Shown piece by piece: positions 49,487-57,678 of a stretch of 64,000 bases of DNA. The position numbers were made by a program, and so were the translations under genes. Source of the DNA: CBDUVZ01 sp965370805 (GTDB lineage: Bacteria; Hydrothermota; Tepidihabitantia; Tepidihabitantales; Tepidihabitantaceae). The stretch spans positions 1 to 64,000 of the forward strand of contig CBDUVZ010000002.1 in assembly GCA_965370805.1 (NCBI GenBank), read 5' to 3'. Position 1 is the stretch's first letter. The number at the start of each line of letters is the position of its first letter. The notes under the pieces are model-generated. The model was given only the letters and a program-made list of their open reading frames with translations. It did not search any database and had not been told where the DNA came from.

Positions 49487-50611
49487 ATGAAAAGGGCGGT
49501 TCTGGCCGCGTTGCTCGCGGTCGTACTCGTTTCAGTCGGGCTTGCCCAGCCGGCCAAGGTGCCGGTGCTCAAAGTGGGCCATGTGGGTCATGACCATCAG
49601 TGCGCACCCTATGTGGCCGCGCTGGCCGGTGAGGATTTCAAGGAGCTGTATGGTATCTGGTTCAAGGAGGTCCGTTACAAAGACCTGTACGAGCTGTACG
49701 ACGGCGATGAGTTGATTGCCGAGATTGAGTTCTACAAGGCCGGCGGGGGATCGAAGATGCCGACGATGATGAGCCAGGGCGCGTTTGACGTCGGGCTCGG
49801 CGGTGTGGCCGCGGTGTCGTTCTTCGTGGACAAGGGCGCGCCGATGAGAATGATTGCGCCGCTCCATTCCAAAGGCGACATGCTGGTGGTGAAGCCGGAC
49901 CTGGATCTGGACTCGTGGGAGGAATTCGTCGAGTGGATCAAGTTCCAGGGCTGGACGGTTCCAATCGGGTACAAGAACCCGGTCGCGGTAGCCAAGCTGG
50001 TGTTCCAGCGGGCACTGGACGAGGCAGGCATTACCCATACCGGTGACAAGGCGAATACCGACGCCCAGGTTCTGCTGGTGAATATGAAGGGCGAGAAGAA
50101 CCTGATTCCGGGCTTGATGTCAGGACAGATCCAGGCGTACGTCTCCAACAACCCGTGGTGCGCGCTGGCCGAAGCCAAAGGCGTTGGCCATTGCGTGTGC
50201 GAACTGCACGACCTGCCGCCCGGGGTTTTCCGTAACCATCCGTGTTGCTGTGTCGCGGCAAATACCTCGGCGATGGAGGCGCATCCGGAGGAGATCGGCA
50301 AGTTCCTGGAGTTGATGATTGTCTCGACCCATTTCGTCAATACCGAGCGGGAGAAGGCAATCGAGTACGTGGCCCGGTGGATCGGGACAACGCCCGAGGT
50401 CGAGGCGATTTCGATGGCCACATCCGGGTACTCACTCGAGCCGGACGACGCTTTCTACAACGGCATGTGGGTGTGGTACGAGGAGATGGTCGGGATGGAG
50501 AAGATTACCGACCAGTTGAAGGACAAGACCCGCGCGGAGTTCGAGAAGATGGTGTACGACTTCTCGCTGCTCGAAACCGCGCTCGAAGCCGCAGCCGAGA
50601 GAATCAAGTAG
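49487..50611 (+). CDS. ABC importer substrate-binding protein, nitrate/sulfonate (NMT1/SsuA-like) family, cysteine-rich
   Basis: 374 residues from the ATG at 49487 (AAAGGAG 5 nt upstream); this start gives signal peptide MKRAVLAALLAVVLVSVGLAQ. Periplasmic type II binding-protein fold with MMSQGAFDVGLGGVAAVSFFVDKGAPMRMIA as the core ligand-site block. Unusual features: a His-rich start (KVGHVGHDHQC, about 28-38), a Cys pair GHCVCELHD and three adjacent cysteines HPCCCVAAN. These suggest metal, thiol or redox-active ligand binding rather than a simple sulfonate. First gene of a tightly packed operon with permease, ATPase, outer-membrane protein, FtrB and a flavoprotein. Confidence 0.85.
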   Translation: MKRAVLAALLAVVLVSVGLAQPAKVPVLKVGHVGHDHQCAPYVAALAGEDFKELYGIWFKEVRYKDLYELYDGDELIAEIEFYKAGGGSKMPTMMSQGAFDVGLGGVAAVSFFVDKGAPMRMIAPLHSKGDMLVVKPDLDLDSWEEFVEWIKFQGWTVPIGYKNPVAVAKLVFQRALDEAGITHTGDKANTDAQVLLVNMKGEKNLIPGLMSGQIQAYVSNNPWCALAEAKGVGHCVCELHDLPPGVFRNHPCCCVAANTSAMEAHPEEIGKFLELMIVSTHFVNTEREKAIEYVARWIGTTPEVEAISMATSGYSLEPDDAFYNGMWVWYEEMVGMEKITDQLKDKTRAEFEKMVYDFSLLETALEAAAERIK

Positions 50612-50614
50612 CTC

Positions 50615-51475
50615 GTGCCTCCGAATCCCGGTCCCAGGCAGGAGTTCGGCAGGAAGCTGGGCCGGATCGGCCTGGCTGTAGTCCTGCCGATTCTCCTGCT
50701 TGCGGTCTGGGAGTTCCTGGCAATCCGGCTTCACAACCCGTGGCTCCTGCCCCGCGTCGGCGCGGTGTTCGACCGGCTGATTCACCCGCTCGACAATGTG
50801 CTTGAAACCGGGTCCCTGTTGTACAACATCGCGGTTTCCGGGGTGCGGGTATTGATGGGTTTCACGCTTGCGACAATCGTCGCGGTGCCGCTCGGGTTGC
50901 TGATGGGCCGCATCAGGGTTGTGCGCCGGGTGGTCGGGCCGTTCGTCGAGATGTTCAGGCCTTTGTGCCCGATAGCGTGGCTGCCGTTCACGATGGCGGT
51001 GTTCAAGACCTACACAGTGGTGAACCTGTTCGGGGTGCGGTATTCGGATACCATCTTCGACACAATCCAGGTCGGGATGCTGTTCATCCTGTTCTACGGC
51101 GCGTTCTTCCCGATACTGCTGAACACTGTGGACGGTGTGCTCGGGGTCAGGGATGCGTACGTCGAGTCGGCGTTGACGCTCGGGGCAAAGCCGGGCCAGG
51201 TGTTCCGCAAGGTGGTGCTGCCCGCGGCCCTGCCTTCGATATTCACCGGCCTGAAAGTCGGGCTGGGCGTGGCGTGGATGGTGATTGTCGCGGCCGAGAT
51301 GCTGCCGGGTTCGGATTCGGGTATCGGGTATCTGATCATCTACGCGTACGAACTGGCCGAGATGGACGTGCTGATTACCGGGATGATTCTCATCGGCCTG
51401 GTCGGGGCCCTGCTGTCCTGGGGCATCGGGTTGCTCGGGCGACCTTTCACCGGCTGGCAGGCCCTGGAGCGGTGA
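50615..51475 (+). CDS. ABC importer permease (SsuC/TauC-like)
   Basis: 286 residues, GTG start 3 nt after the preceding stop. About six membrane segments. The EAA loop is visible around residues 185-210 (YVESALTLGAKPGQVFRKVVLPAALPSIFTGLKVGLG), where the ATPase docks. Forms the inner-membrane channel for the neighbouring binding protein and ATPase. Confidence 0.93.
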   Translation: MPPNPGPRQEFGRKLGRIGLAVVLPILLLAVWEFLAIRLHNPWLLPRVGAVFDRLIHPLDNVLETGSLLYNIAVSGVRVLMGFTLATIVAVPLGLLMGRIRVVRRVVGPFVEMFRPLCPIAWLPFTMAVFKTYTVVNLFGVRYSDTIFDTIQVGMLFILFYGAFFPILLNTVDGVLGVRDAYVESALTLGAKPGQVFRKVVLPAALPSIFTGLKVGLGVAWMVIVAAEMLPGSDSGIGYLIIYAYELAEMDVLITGMILIGLVGALLSWGIGLLGRPFTGWQALER

Positions 51476-51489
51476 TAGACGAGGTGCGA

Positions 51490-52401
51490 ATGTCGACTGA
51501 CAAGAGGAAAGGGTCCAAGGGTCCAAGGGTTCCAGGGTTCCAGGGTGAGTTGCGAGTGCCGAATGCGGGAATCAGGATTGAGAACCTCGGCAAGGTGTTC
51601 CAGGGCCGGGATGGCGGAAGTGTCGCCGCACTCGACGGCATCGACCTGGCAATCGAGCCGGGGAGCTTCACGTGTCTTGTCGGGCCGACCGGGTGCGGCA
51701 AGACTACGCTGTTGCGGATTGTAGCCGGGCTGCTCATGCCGAGTTCCGGGATGGTAACGGTCGGCGAAAAGCCGGTGACCGGGCCGCGACAGAATACCGG
51801 GATGGTGTTCCAGCATTACTCGCTCTTCCCCTGGCGGAGCGTGCTCGACAACGTCGCGTTCGGACTGGAGATGCGCGGGACCGGGAAGCGCGAGCGGCAT
51901 GCCCGGGCAAAGGAACTGCTGGATACGGTCGGGCTTGCGCGGTTTGCCCGGAGCCGGCCGTACGAGCTTTCGGGCGGGATGCAGCAGCGGGTGGCAATCG
52001 CGCGGTCCCTGGCGACCGACCCGGACCTGCTGTTGATGGACGAGCCGTTCGGGGCCCTGGACGAGCGCACGAGGCACCGGTTGCAGGACGAACTGCTGTC
52101 GGTCTGGGAGCGCACCGGCAAGACGGTCCTGTTCGTTACCCACAACATCGACGAAGCGGTCTACCTCGGGCAGCGGGTGGTAGTGATGGCGGACCGGCCC
52201 TCGCGGATTGCCGACGATTTTCCGGTTGGTATCGCGCGGCCGCGCGACCGGGTCGCACCGGAATTCGTCGAAGCGCTCTTACGGGTCCGGACTGTGCTGG
52301 AAGAAGTAATGAAAGAAAGCAGCAGGCAGACAGAGAAAACCAAAGGAGGAGAAGATGAAGAAAGGCCTGATACTGATGGCCATTCTTGCTGTGGCCGTTA
52401 G
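51490..52401 (+). CDS. ABC importer ATPase (SsuB/TauB-like)
   Basis: 303 residues from the ATG at 51490 (GAGG 5 nt before); an in-frame GTG at 51472 overlapping the permease stop is the alternative. Walker A GPTGCGKTT, Q-loop FQHYSLFPW, signature LSGGMQQRVAIARSL, Walker B LLMDEPFGALD, H-loop VTHNIDEA. The first roughly 25 residues (KGSKGPRVPGFQGELRVPNA) are encoded by two dispersed repeat types (51509-51571). The C-terminal 47 nt overlap the next gene. Confidence 0.94.
   Translation: MSTDKRKGSKGPRVPGFQGELRVPNAGIRIENLGKVFQGRDGGSVAALDGIDLAIEPGSFTCLVGPTGCGKTTLLRIVAGLLMPSSGMVTVGEKPVTGPRQNTGMVFQHYSLFPWRSVLDNVAFGLEMRGTGKRERHARAKELLDTVGLARFARSRPYELSGGMQQRVAIARSLATDPDLLLMDEPFGALDERTRHRLQDELLSVWERTGKTVLFVTHNIDEAVYLGQRVVVMADRPSRIADDFPVGIARPRDRVAPEFVEALLRVRTVLEEVMKESSRQTEKTKGGEDEERPDTDGHSCCGR
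51509..51571. repeat. GGGTCCAAGGGTCCAAGGG repeat followed by TGCCGAATGCGGG fragment
   Basis: Two repeat families side by side: GGGTCCAAG/GGTTCCAGG direct copies (51509-51546) and a GCCGAAT-type word (51549-51571). They form the N-terminal coding part of the importer ATPase. Confidence 0.75.
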
Positions 52402-53185
52402 CAGCGTATCCGCTTCGCCGCTGATCTGGCGCGGGGCATCCGTACTCAAGCCGATGCAGTTGATGGTCCTGGTGCCGAACGGGTACATGCAGACCGCGAA
52501 AGGGTACGACTGGGACAACAGCGAGTGGGTGGAGCTCAACGACGCCGCGAAGACCACGAGCATCAAGTCGGTGCCCATGGTTGGACTTGGCTTGTTCAAT
52601 GGCCTGGAACTCGGAGTCGTGGCCCCGCTGTACTCGAAGACCCAGGGCGACAACAGTTCGCTCGGCCTGGGCGATGCATTGCTCAAGGCGCGGTACGGGT
52701 TGCTGAAAGGCGAGTTGCTGCCCGTGAAGTTGACCCTGTCCGCAGCCGCGGTACTGCCGACCGCGCCCGAAGATGCCAATCCGGCGCTCGGCGACCGGAC
52801 TCTGGATTTCGGCCTCGGCGCCATTGCCCAGACCCAGAAGCTGGCCGGGTTCATCGGCCACCTGCGGCTCGGATACTGGCTGAACGGCAAGACTCCGGGT
52901 GAAGAAGGACAGAAACTGGGCAACATGTTCGAGTACGTGGCCAAGGTGGACTACAAATTCAACAAGAAGACCGGCGTGTTCCTCTCAATGGGCGGCATTA
53001 TGCAGGCGGAAGGCGATGCCAACAAGGAGAAGGCTCGGCATGAGGCATGGGTCGGCGTGGTGTGGAAACCGATTCCGAAGCTGGCTGTCCGGCCCAAAGT
53101 CGGCGTGCCGCTTGAGTTTGCGTGCAAGGGCGGCTCGCTTCAGCCGTTCGATATCGGGCTCGATTTCTGGGTGACGCTGCCCTAG
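52355..53185 (+). CDS. outer-membrane beta-barrel-like protein (phenol-degradation 'MetA-pathway' transporter type)
   Basis: 276 residues. AAGGAGGAG before the ATG. Signal peptide MKKGLILMAILAVAVSSVSA. Alternating hydrophobic/polar strands and a C-terminal FDIGLDFWVTLP ending in a hydrophobic residue fit a 10-12-strand barrel. MVGLGLFNGLELGVVAPLYSK and GLGDALLKARYGLL resemble the outer-membrane transporter/MetA-pathway family. Located in the importer operon, it may be the outer-membrane entry pore for the same substrate. Overlaps the ATPase gene by 47 nt. Confidence 0.7.
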   Translation: MKKGLILMAILAVAVSSVSASPLIWRGASVLKPMQLMVLVPNGYMQTAKGYDWDNSEWVELNDAAKTTSIKSVPMVGLGLFNGLELGVVAPLYSKTQGDNSSLGLGDALLKARYGLLKGELLPVKLTLSAAAVLPTAPEDANPALGDRTLDFGLGAIAQTQKLAGFIGHLRLGYWLNGKTPGEEGQKLGNMFEYVAKVDYKFNKKTGVFLSMGGIMQAEGDANKEKARHEAWVGVVWKPIPKLAVRPKVGVPLEFACKGGSLQPFDIGLDFWVTLP

Positions 53186-53202
53186 GAAAACGAGGTAGTC
53201 AT

Positions 53203-53475
53203 ATGGCTGATGCGTTTCAGGAGAACCTCGACCGGGTCAAGGCGGTTGCTGAGGACCACGGACATATTCTGAATCCGAATGAGATGCATCTGAATAAGAT
53301 GCTCGAACGGATGGTCAAGAACTTCGAGCAGTTCGGGAAGTATTACTGCCCGTGCAAGCAGCATCATCCCTTAGACCCGGAACAGGATCCGTTTTGTCCG
53401 TGCCCGGAGATGGACGAAGAAGTGGTCGAAGACGGGCACTGCGAATGCTGGGTGTTTTTCAGAAAGGAGAAATAG
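53203..53475 (+). CDS. ferredoxin:thioredoxin reductase catalytic subunit
   Basis: 90 residues from the ATG at 53203 (GAGG 8 nt upstream). Contains the complete FTR-beta motif: CPC (about 49-51), CPC (about 68-70) and CEC (about 81-83), giving the [4Fe-4S] ligands and the redox-active disulfide, with HHP after the first pair. Such proteins pass electrons from ferredoxin to a disulfide. No variable subunit or thioredoxin gene is in the window, which is usual for anaerobe FTR-like proteins. Placed between the outer-membrane protein and a flavoprotein in the importer operon. Confidence 0.92.
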   Translation: MADAFQENLDRVKAVAEDHGHILNPNEMHLNKMLERMVKNFEQFGKYYCPCKQHHPLDPEQDPFCPCPEMDEEVVEDGHCECWVFFRKEK

Positions 53476-53879
53476 TGCAGATTCCGGAACAGGTGAAAGA
53501 GATGTTCGGCAATGGTCTCATGGTCTACCTTGCCACAGTTGATGAGAAATGCACGCCCAATGTTGTGCCGATGCTGCAGTACTGGTGGCTCAACGAAGAC
53601 ACCATGGTGATCGGCGACCTGTTCATGAAGGCGACCAAGGCCAACATCAAGATCAACGGCAAGGCCTGTATCTCCGGCTGTGGGAAAGGCGGTGAAGCAT
53701 ACAAACTGAAAGGGACCGCGACTTATGAGACCTCGGGGCCGGCTTACGACCTGGCCAACGGCAACCTGCACAAGAAGAAGCCGGACAAGAACTTCAAGGG
53801 CGCGGTTGTCATTAGATTCACCGAAGTCTATGATGCCTCGCGGGGACCCGAAGCCGGGGAACTGATAGCGAAGGCCTGA
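53475..53879 (+). CDS. pyridoxamine 5'-phosphate oxidase-family flavin-binding protein
   Basis: 134 residues from the GTG at 53475, overlapping the FTR stop by 1 nt, with AAAGGAG upstream; the longer frame is a shadow. Split-barrel fold typical of FMN-binding PNPOx-like proteins: LMVYLATVDEKCTPNVVPM (about 16-34), ACISGCGKGGEAYKLKGTATYE (about 68-89). These small proteins bind FMN, F420 or heme. True PdxH catalytic marks are absent. With FTR it suggests a redox reaction on the imported compound. Confidence 0.82.
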   Translation: MQIPEQVKEMFGNGLMVYLATVDEKCTPNVVPMLQYWWLNEDTMVIGDLFMKATKANIKINGKACISGCGKGGEAYKLKGTATYETSGPAYDLANGNLHKKKPDKNFKGAVVIRFTEVYDASRGPEAGELIAKA

Positions 53880-53928
53880 TTCTCCCTGAGGAATCGGCAC
53901 CCGGGTTCGATTTCTTCCAGACCGCAGG

Positions 53929-53957
53929 TTGACAGGCCATGGTCTGCTTCGTATGCT
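53929..53957 (+). promoter_or_regulatory. promoter of FG-GAP protein gene
   Basis: TTGACA (53929-53934), 17-nt spacer, TATGCT (53952-53957). The leader of about 130 nt holds a small CGACCG/CGGTCG hairpin. Confidence 0.75.
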
Positions 53958-54091
53958 GGCTGGCGGCTCAGGAGGTGCGACCGCTGAAGTAACGGTCGTT
54001 CCGACTAGGCGTGCGTCCCGTATTCAACAGGATAGCGGTTGGAGCTGCGAGTAGAATCGGCAGAATAGCGTCAGCATAACGAGGAGACAGG

Positions 54092-55783
54092 ATGTTCAAG
54101 ACCATGATTGCGATTCTGGGTGTGGTGCTGGTTGGCACGCTCACTCAACCGGCCAGGGCGAGTGATATCGAGCCGGGCGCTGCGACCGATTCGGCCCCGC
54201 CGTATCAGCAGGGGTTCCCGGTGTACACCGGCGGCAATTGCAGTGAGACATCGGCCCAGGTTGCCGACATCGACGGTGACGGTGATATGGAAGTGCTGAT
54301 CGGCGGCGGGCAAAGCCTGAGGGTGTTTCACCATGATGGCACAGTGGTAGCCGGATTCCCGGTTTCGGTCGGCGGGCACGCCACCCAGACCGCGGCGATT
54401 GCCGACATTGACGAGGATGACGAGGTGGAAATCGTCATCGCCGGTCAGCGTTCCCAGTTGTACGTATACAAAGGCGATGGCACGCTCAAGTCTGGCTGGC
54501 CCCAGTCCTTGGGCGACGACGACGGTGCCGCCTGTTCGCCGGCCCTGGCTGACTTGGACGGTGACGGTGACCTCGAAATCGCTATTGGTACGTTCCGGGA
54601 CCTGAACGGCAACAACGGGTACATCCCGGCCCGGTTCTACGTTTTCCATCACGACGGAACTATCTACGAAGGCTGGCCGGTTGATTCGGTCGACCATTTC
54701 TCCGTATCTTCGACCCCCGCGATTGGAGACCTAGACGGTGACGGGGACCTGGAAATCGTTGTCGGGGGCAGGGATTCTCACAACTTGTGGGCGTTCAACG
54801 CGGACGCGACGATTGTACCGGGCTGGCCGGTGCATGTGTCCGGGCTGGTGGAATCATCGCCGACCCTGGCTGACATTGACGGGGACGACGACCTGGAGGT
54901 ATTCCTCGCCACGGCGGCGGAGCGAGTGTACGCATTCCATCATGACGGCACGCCGGTTGAAGGCTGGCCCCAGTCGATGGGGTACGGGAATCAGCGTTCG
55001 TCGCCGGCCCTGGGTGACATCGACGGGGACGGTGACATCGAGATAGTATGCGGGTCTGCGGGACGCAAGATGCACGCCTGGCATCATGACGGCACGCAGG
55101 TTGAGGGCTGGCCCCAGGAAACCGGGTCGTTCACGCAGGGCACGCCGGCGCTTGGGGACGTTGACGGTGACGGGGACATTGAGATTGTCGGGGGTGCGTA
55201 TTCCGGGGTCTACGTCTGGCACCACACCGGCGCGCTGTTTCCCGGATACCCGCTCCCCACCGGTTGGTCAAGGTCCTCGCCGTGCCTGGCCGACCTGGAC
55301 CTGGACGGGGACGTGGAAATACTCATTGGTTCTTTGGATGATTCGCTCTTTGTCTGGGACCTGCCCGGAGCCTATGATACAAGCAACGTCGAATGGGGCG
55401 CGTTCCGGCATAACCTGTGGAACACGGGGTTCAACAGTCGGACCTACGTTGGGGTCGCGGAGGAGAGGGTTCCAGAGTTCGAGGGGTCCAGGGGTCCAGG
55501 AGGCGGAGCGGGACTGGTGCAGAACCACCCCAATCCTTTCGCCCGGTCGACCGAAGTCAGCTATCAGTTGAAGGTCAGGTCGAACGTGAGCCTGAAGGTG
55601 TATGATGTCGGCGGGAACCTGGTCAGAACCCTGGTGGATAGGATGCAGGAACCCGGTCAGCATAGCGTTATCTGGGATGGCAGGAGTTCGTCAGGCGCAG
55701 ATATGGGGGCCGGCACGTACTTCTGCCGGCTGGCAGCCAATGGCCGTGCCGATACCGGCATCCCGCACTTGGTGAAGCGATAG
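54092..55783 (+). CDS. secreted FG-GAP/VCBS-repeat (integrin-alpha-like) propeller protein with sorting domain
   Basis: 563 residues. GAGGAGACAGG before the ATG. Signal peptide (about 1-24). Eight repeats each carry a calcium loop of the D-x-D-G-D-G-D-x-E type (ADIDGDGDMEVL, GDLDGDGDLEIV and others) and a HHDGT--GWP motif (about 45-440): FG-GAP blades of an integrin-alpha-like propeller that needs calcium. The linker EGSRGPGGG is encoded by a GGGGTCCAGG repeat. The C-terminal FlgD/Ig-like sorting domain has HPNPFA, YDVGGNLVRTL and GTYFCRLAANG. Extracellular. Confidence 0.9.
   Translation: MFKTMIAILGVVLVGTLTQPARASDIEPGAATDSAPPYQQGFPVYTGGNCSETSAQVADIDGDGDMEVLIGGGQSLRVFHHDGTVVAGFPVSVGGHATQTAAIADIDEDDEVEIVIAGQRSQLYVYKGDGTLKSGWPQSLGDDDGAACSPALADLDGDGDLEIAIGTFRDLNGNNGYIPARFYVFHHDGTIYEGWPVDSVDHFSVSSTPAIGDLDGDGDLEIVVGGRDSHNLWAFNADATIVPGWPVHVSGLVESSPTLADIDGDDDLEVFLATAAERVYAFHHDGTPVEGWPQSMGYGNQRSSPALGDIDGDGDIEIVCGSAGRKMHAWHHDGTQVEGWPQETGSFTQGTPALGDVDGDGDIEIVGGAYSGVYVWHHTGALFPGYPLPTGWSRSSPCLADLDLDGDVEILIGSLDDSLFVWDLPGAYDTSNVEWGAFRHNLWNTGFNSRTYVGVAEERVPEFEGSRGPGGGAGLVQNHPNPFARSTEVSYQLKVRSNVSLKVYDVGGNLVRTLVDRMQEPGQHSVIWDGRSSSGADMGAGTYFCRLAANGRADTGIPHLVKR
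55465..55500. repeat. GGTTCCAGAG/GGGGTCCAGG repeat in coding linker
   Basis: Same family as 51509-51546; read in frame between the FG-GAP propeller and its sorting domain. Confidence 0.65.
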
Positions 55784-55792
55784 CCCGGCGGC

Positions 55793-55821
55793 TTGACTTG
55801 GCGGCCGGTCAGGTCTAAGCT
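55793..55821 (+). promoter_or_regulatory. leaderless promoter of ThiD2-like gene
   Basis: TTGACT (55793-55798), 17-nt spacer, TAAGCT (55816-55821), then 7 nt to a GTG. The upstream in-frame TTG that lengthens the frame is this -35 box itself. Confidence 0.65.
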
Positions 55822-55828
55822 AGGCACA

Positions 55829-56248
55829 GTGACCTCAGGGACCGGCCGGATTATTGACGTCAACCTGAACCGGTTGACCGAAGGCCTGAGGGTTGTCGAA
55901 GACGTTGTCCGGCTCGGACTTGAGCGCAAAGGGCTGTTGCGCAGCATCCGGGCGCTACGGACCCGGGTCGGGAAAGAAACCCGGGCATTACGCAAGCGGG
56001 TTGTACTGAGCCGGGACAGCGAGACCGACCCCGGCCGGGGCGACCGGTTCGACCGCACCGGACGCAAGAGCCTTGACGATGTGCTGCTGGCCAACTTCAA
56101 ACGGGCCCAAGAAGCGGCGCGGGTACTGGAGGAAGTGTTGAAGATTGAGGAGCCGCGTCTGAGCGTGAAGTTCAAGGCGGTTCGGTTCCGGCTTTATGAT
56201 CTGGAGAAACAGGCGGTAGAGGCATCGAATCGAAGGGAGCAATCGTGA
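55829..56248 (+). CDS. stand-alone ThiD2/ThiE N-terminal-like protein
   Basis: 139 residues from the GTG at 55829, placed just after a promoter. RIIDVNLNRLTEGLRVVEDVVRLGL at the start, LSRDSETDPGRGDRFDR in the middle and DDVLLANFKRAQEAARVLEEVLK near the end match the ThiD2 domain often fused in front of thiamine-phosphate synthase (ThiE). Known members of that domain have HMP(-phosphate) kinase activity. Here there is no ThiE domain. It overlaps the following secreted-protein gene by 4 nt (GTGA), an odd partner, so its role in thiamine synthesis is likely but unproven. Confidence 0.82.
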   Translation: MTSGTGRIIDVNLNRLTEGLRVVEDVVRLGLERKGLLRSIRALRTRVGKETRALRKRVVLSRDSETDPGRGDRFDRTGRKSLDDVLLANFKRAQEAARVLEEVLKIEEPRLSVKFKAVRFRLYDLEKQAVEASNRREQS

Positions 56249-57624
56249 AGAAAGCAATCCTGGTCTGTCTGACGATTCTTGTGGCTGTGGCGAGCGCCCA
56301 GAGTTTCTGGACCGATCGCAAGCTCGTCACTACCCGTCCCAATTGGGACTACTGGTGGCTGAATGTTCGGATTGGTGTGGATCAGTTCGACACGGTGTAC
56401 TGCGCGGTCTCCCGGTACAACTACTCGCAGGATGACCCGAAGCATGACCTGTACGTGCTGAACAGCGACGGTGACACGATGCGGTCAATGACATCATGGC
56501 CGGGCTACTTCAACCAGCCGATTATCAAGGATGCCGACAGCAACAACATCTATGTGGGCCAGCCGCTGATGGGTCAGGGTCCGAACAGCAGCCCGCACAT
56601 GGATGCGGGTGTGACGGATGATTCCAACTGCGTCAGCACCACCAATGCCCATGGCAGCAGCATCAAGTTCACCCGGCTCGGACCGAACGGTGACAGTGTT
56701 ATCTGGCTTCAGACCATCCATACCGGAAACCCGTGGACCGGCCGCTCAAGCCTTGCTATCGACCCGCGCGGCTGGCTGCACTGCGCTTACGCGGACAGCA
56801 TGCAATATCTCGAGTACGGATTCTCCACCGACAGAGGAGCCACCTGGACCTGGGACAGACTTGATAACATCAGGGTAATGTCTCATGCCCGGGTGGTGGC
56901 TACCCCGGACACCTGCGTTCACTTCGTCTACCGGACCTGGACTTCCGGCGACCAGTTGCGCTATCTCAAACTCAAGTCGGACGGTTCGGTAGCGGTAGGC
57001 GGGTCGATATTCAGCCAGGGCGGGACGAGATGGTGCCCGAACGTAGCGGTGGATACGTCCGGGAACCTACGGGTTGTGTTCGGCGACGGTTCCACCAGTG
57101 GCCACAACGTCTACTACACCGTGCTACGCGGGGACCTGGACAACGGCGGAGACCCGGTGCCGGATTCGATTCTGACCCTGGTTCCCGACACGATAATCCA
57201 GTACGATGCGGTAAGGGTTGCCGGTCCGAAGATCTGCGTTGATTCCCGGGACCGGGCCCACGTGATGTTCGAGCAGGGGACCTACGGACGCCACCAAACC
57301 AAGAACGTATACCACATCCGGGAAGGTCTGCCGGGTGCGGTAGCCGAGCGCCCGGTGCTCAAGCCGAAGTCGATGCTGACGGTCTCCCCGAACCCGGTGT
57401 GCAACCGAACCACGGTTCGGTTCAGCCTGAGCAAATCCGGGCCGGTGCGGCTTTCACTGTATGACGTCTCGGGTCGCAGAGCCATGGGAATCGCGGCCCG
57501 CGTTTTCGCTGCCGGCTCTCATTCGGTTTCAATGCAACGGGAAGAATTGCAGACCGGTGCCTATTTCCTGGTGCTCGAAACCGGAACCGAACGGCAGCAG
57601 ACCAAGCTGGTGGTAACGGACTAG
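56245..57624 (+). CDS. secreted BNR/sialidase-like propeller protein with sorting domain
   Basis: 459 residues, GTG start with GGGAG 6 nt upstream, overlapping the ThiD2-like stop. Signal peptide VKKAILVCLTILVAVASA. The body (about 20-370) has spaced STDRGATWTW, DPRGWLHCAYADS, VDTSGNLRVVFGD and VDSRDRAHVMFEQ, like Asp-box/BNR propellers; catalytic residues of sialidases are not evident. C-terminal sorting domain (about 378-459): VSPNPV, YDVSGRRAM and TGAYFLVLE. Confidence 0.78.
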   Translation: MKKAILVCLTILVAVASAQSFWTDRKLVTTRPNWDYWWLNVRIGVDQFDTVYCAVSRYNYSQDDPKHDLYVLNSDGDTMRSMTSWPGYFNQPIIKDADSNNIYVGQPLMGQGPNSSPHMDAGVTDDSNCVSTTNAHGSSIKFTRLGPNGDSVIWLQTIHTGNPWTGRSSLAIDPRGWLHCAYADSMQYLEYGFSTDRGATWTWDRLDNIRVMSHARVVATPDTCVHFVYRTWTSGDQLRYLKLKSDGSVAVGGSIFSQGGTRWCPNVAVDTSGNLRVVFGDGSTSGHNVYYTVLRGDLDNGGDPVPDSILTLVPDTIIQYDAVRVAGPKICVDSRDRAHVMFEQGTYGRHQTKNVYHIREGLPGAVAERPVLKPKSMLTVSPNPVCNRTTVRFSLSKSGPVRLSLYDVSGRRAMGIAARVFAAGSHSVSMQREELQTGAYFLVLETGTERQQTKLVVTD

Positions 57625-57678
57625 GTTGATCTCCGGGTTGCGGCGAGGACCGTTCAGCATTACCGGAAAGGACGGACC

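Noticed and set aside
53880..54091. tRNA or small RNA gene
   Set aside because: No T-loop GGTTCGA-type cloverleaf could be drawn. The region is explained by a promoter and short leader. No tRNA-like cloverleaf was seen in the other gaps either.
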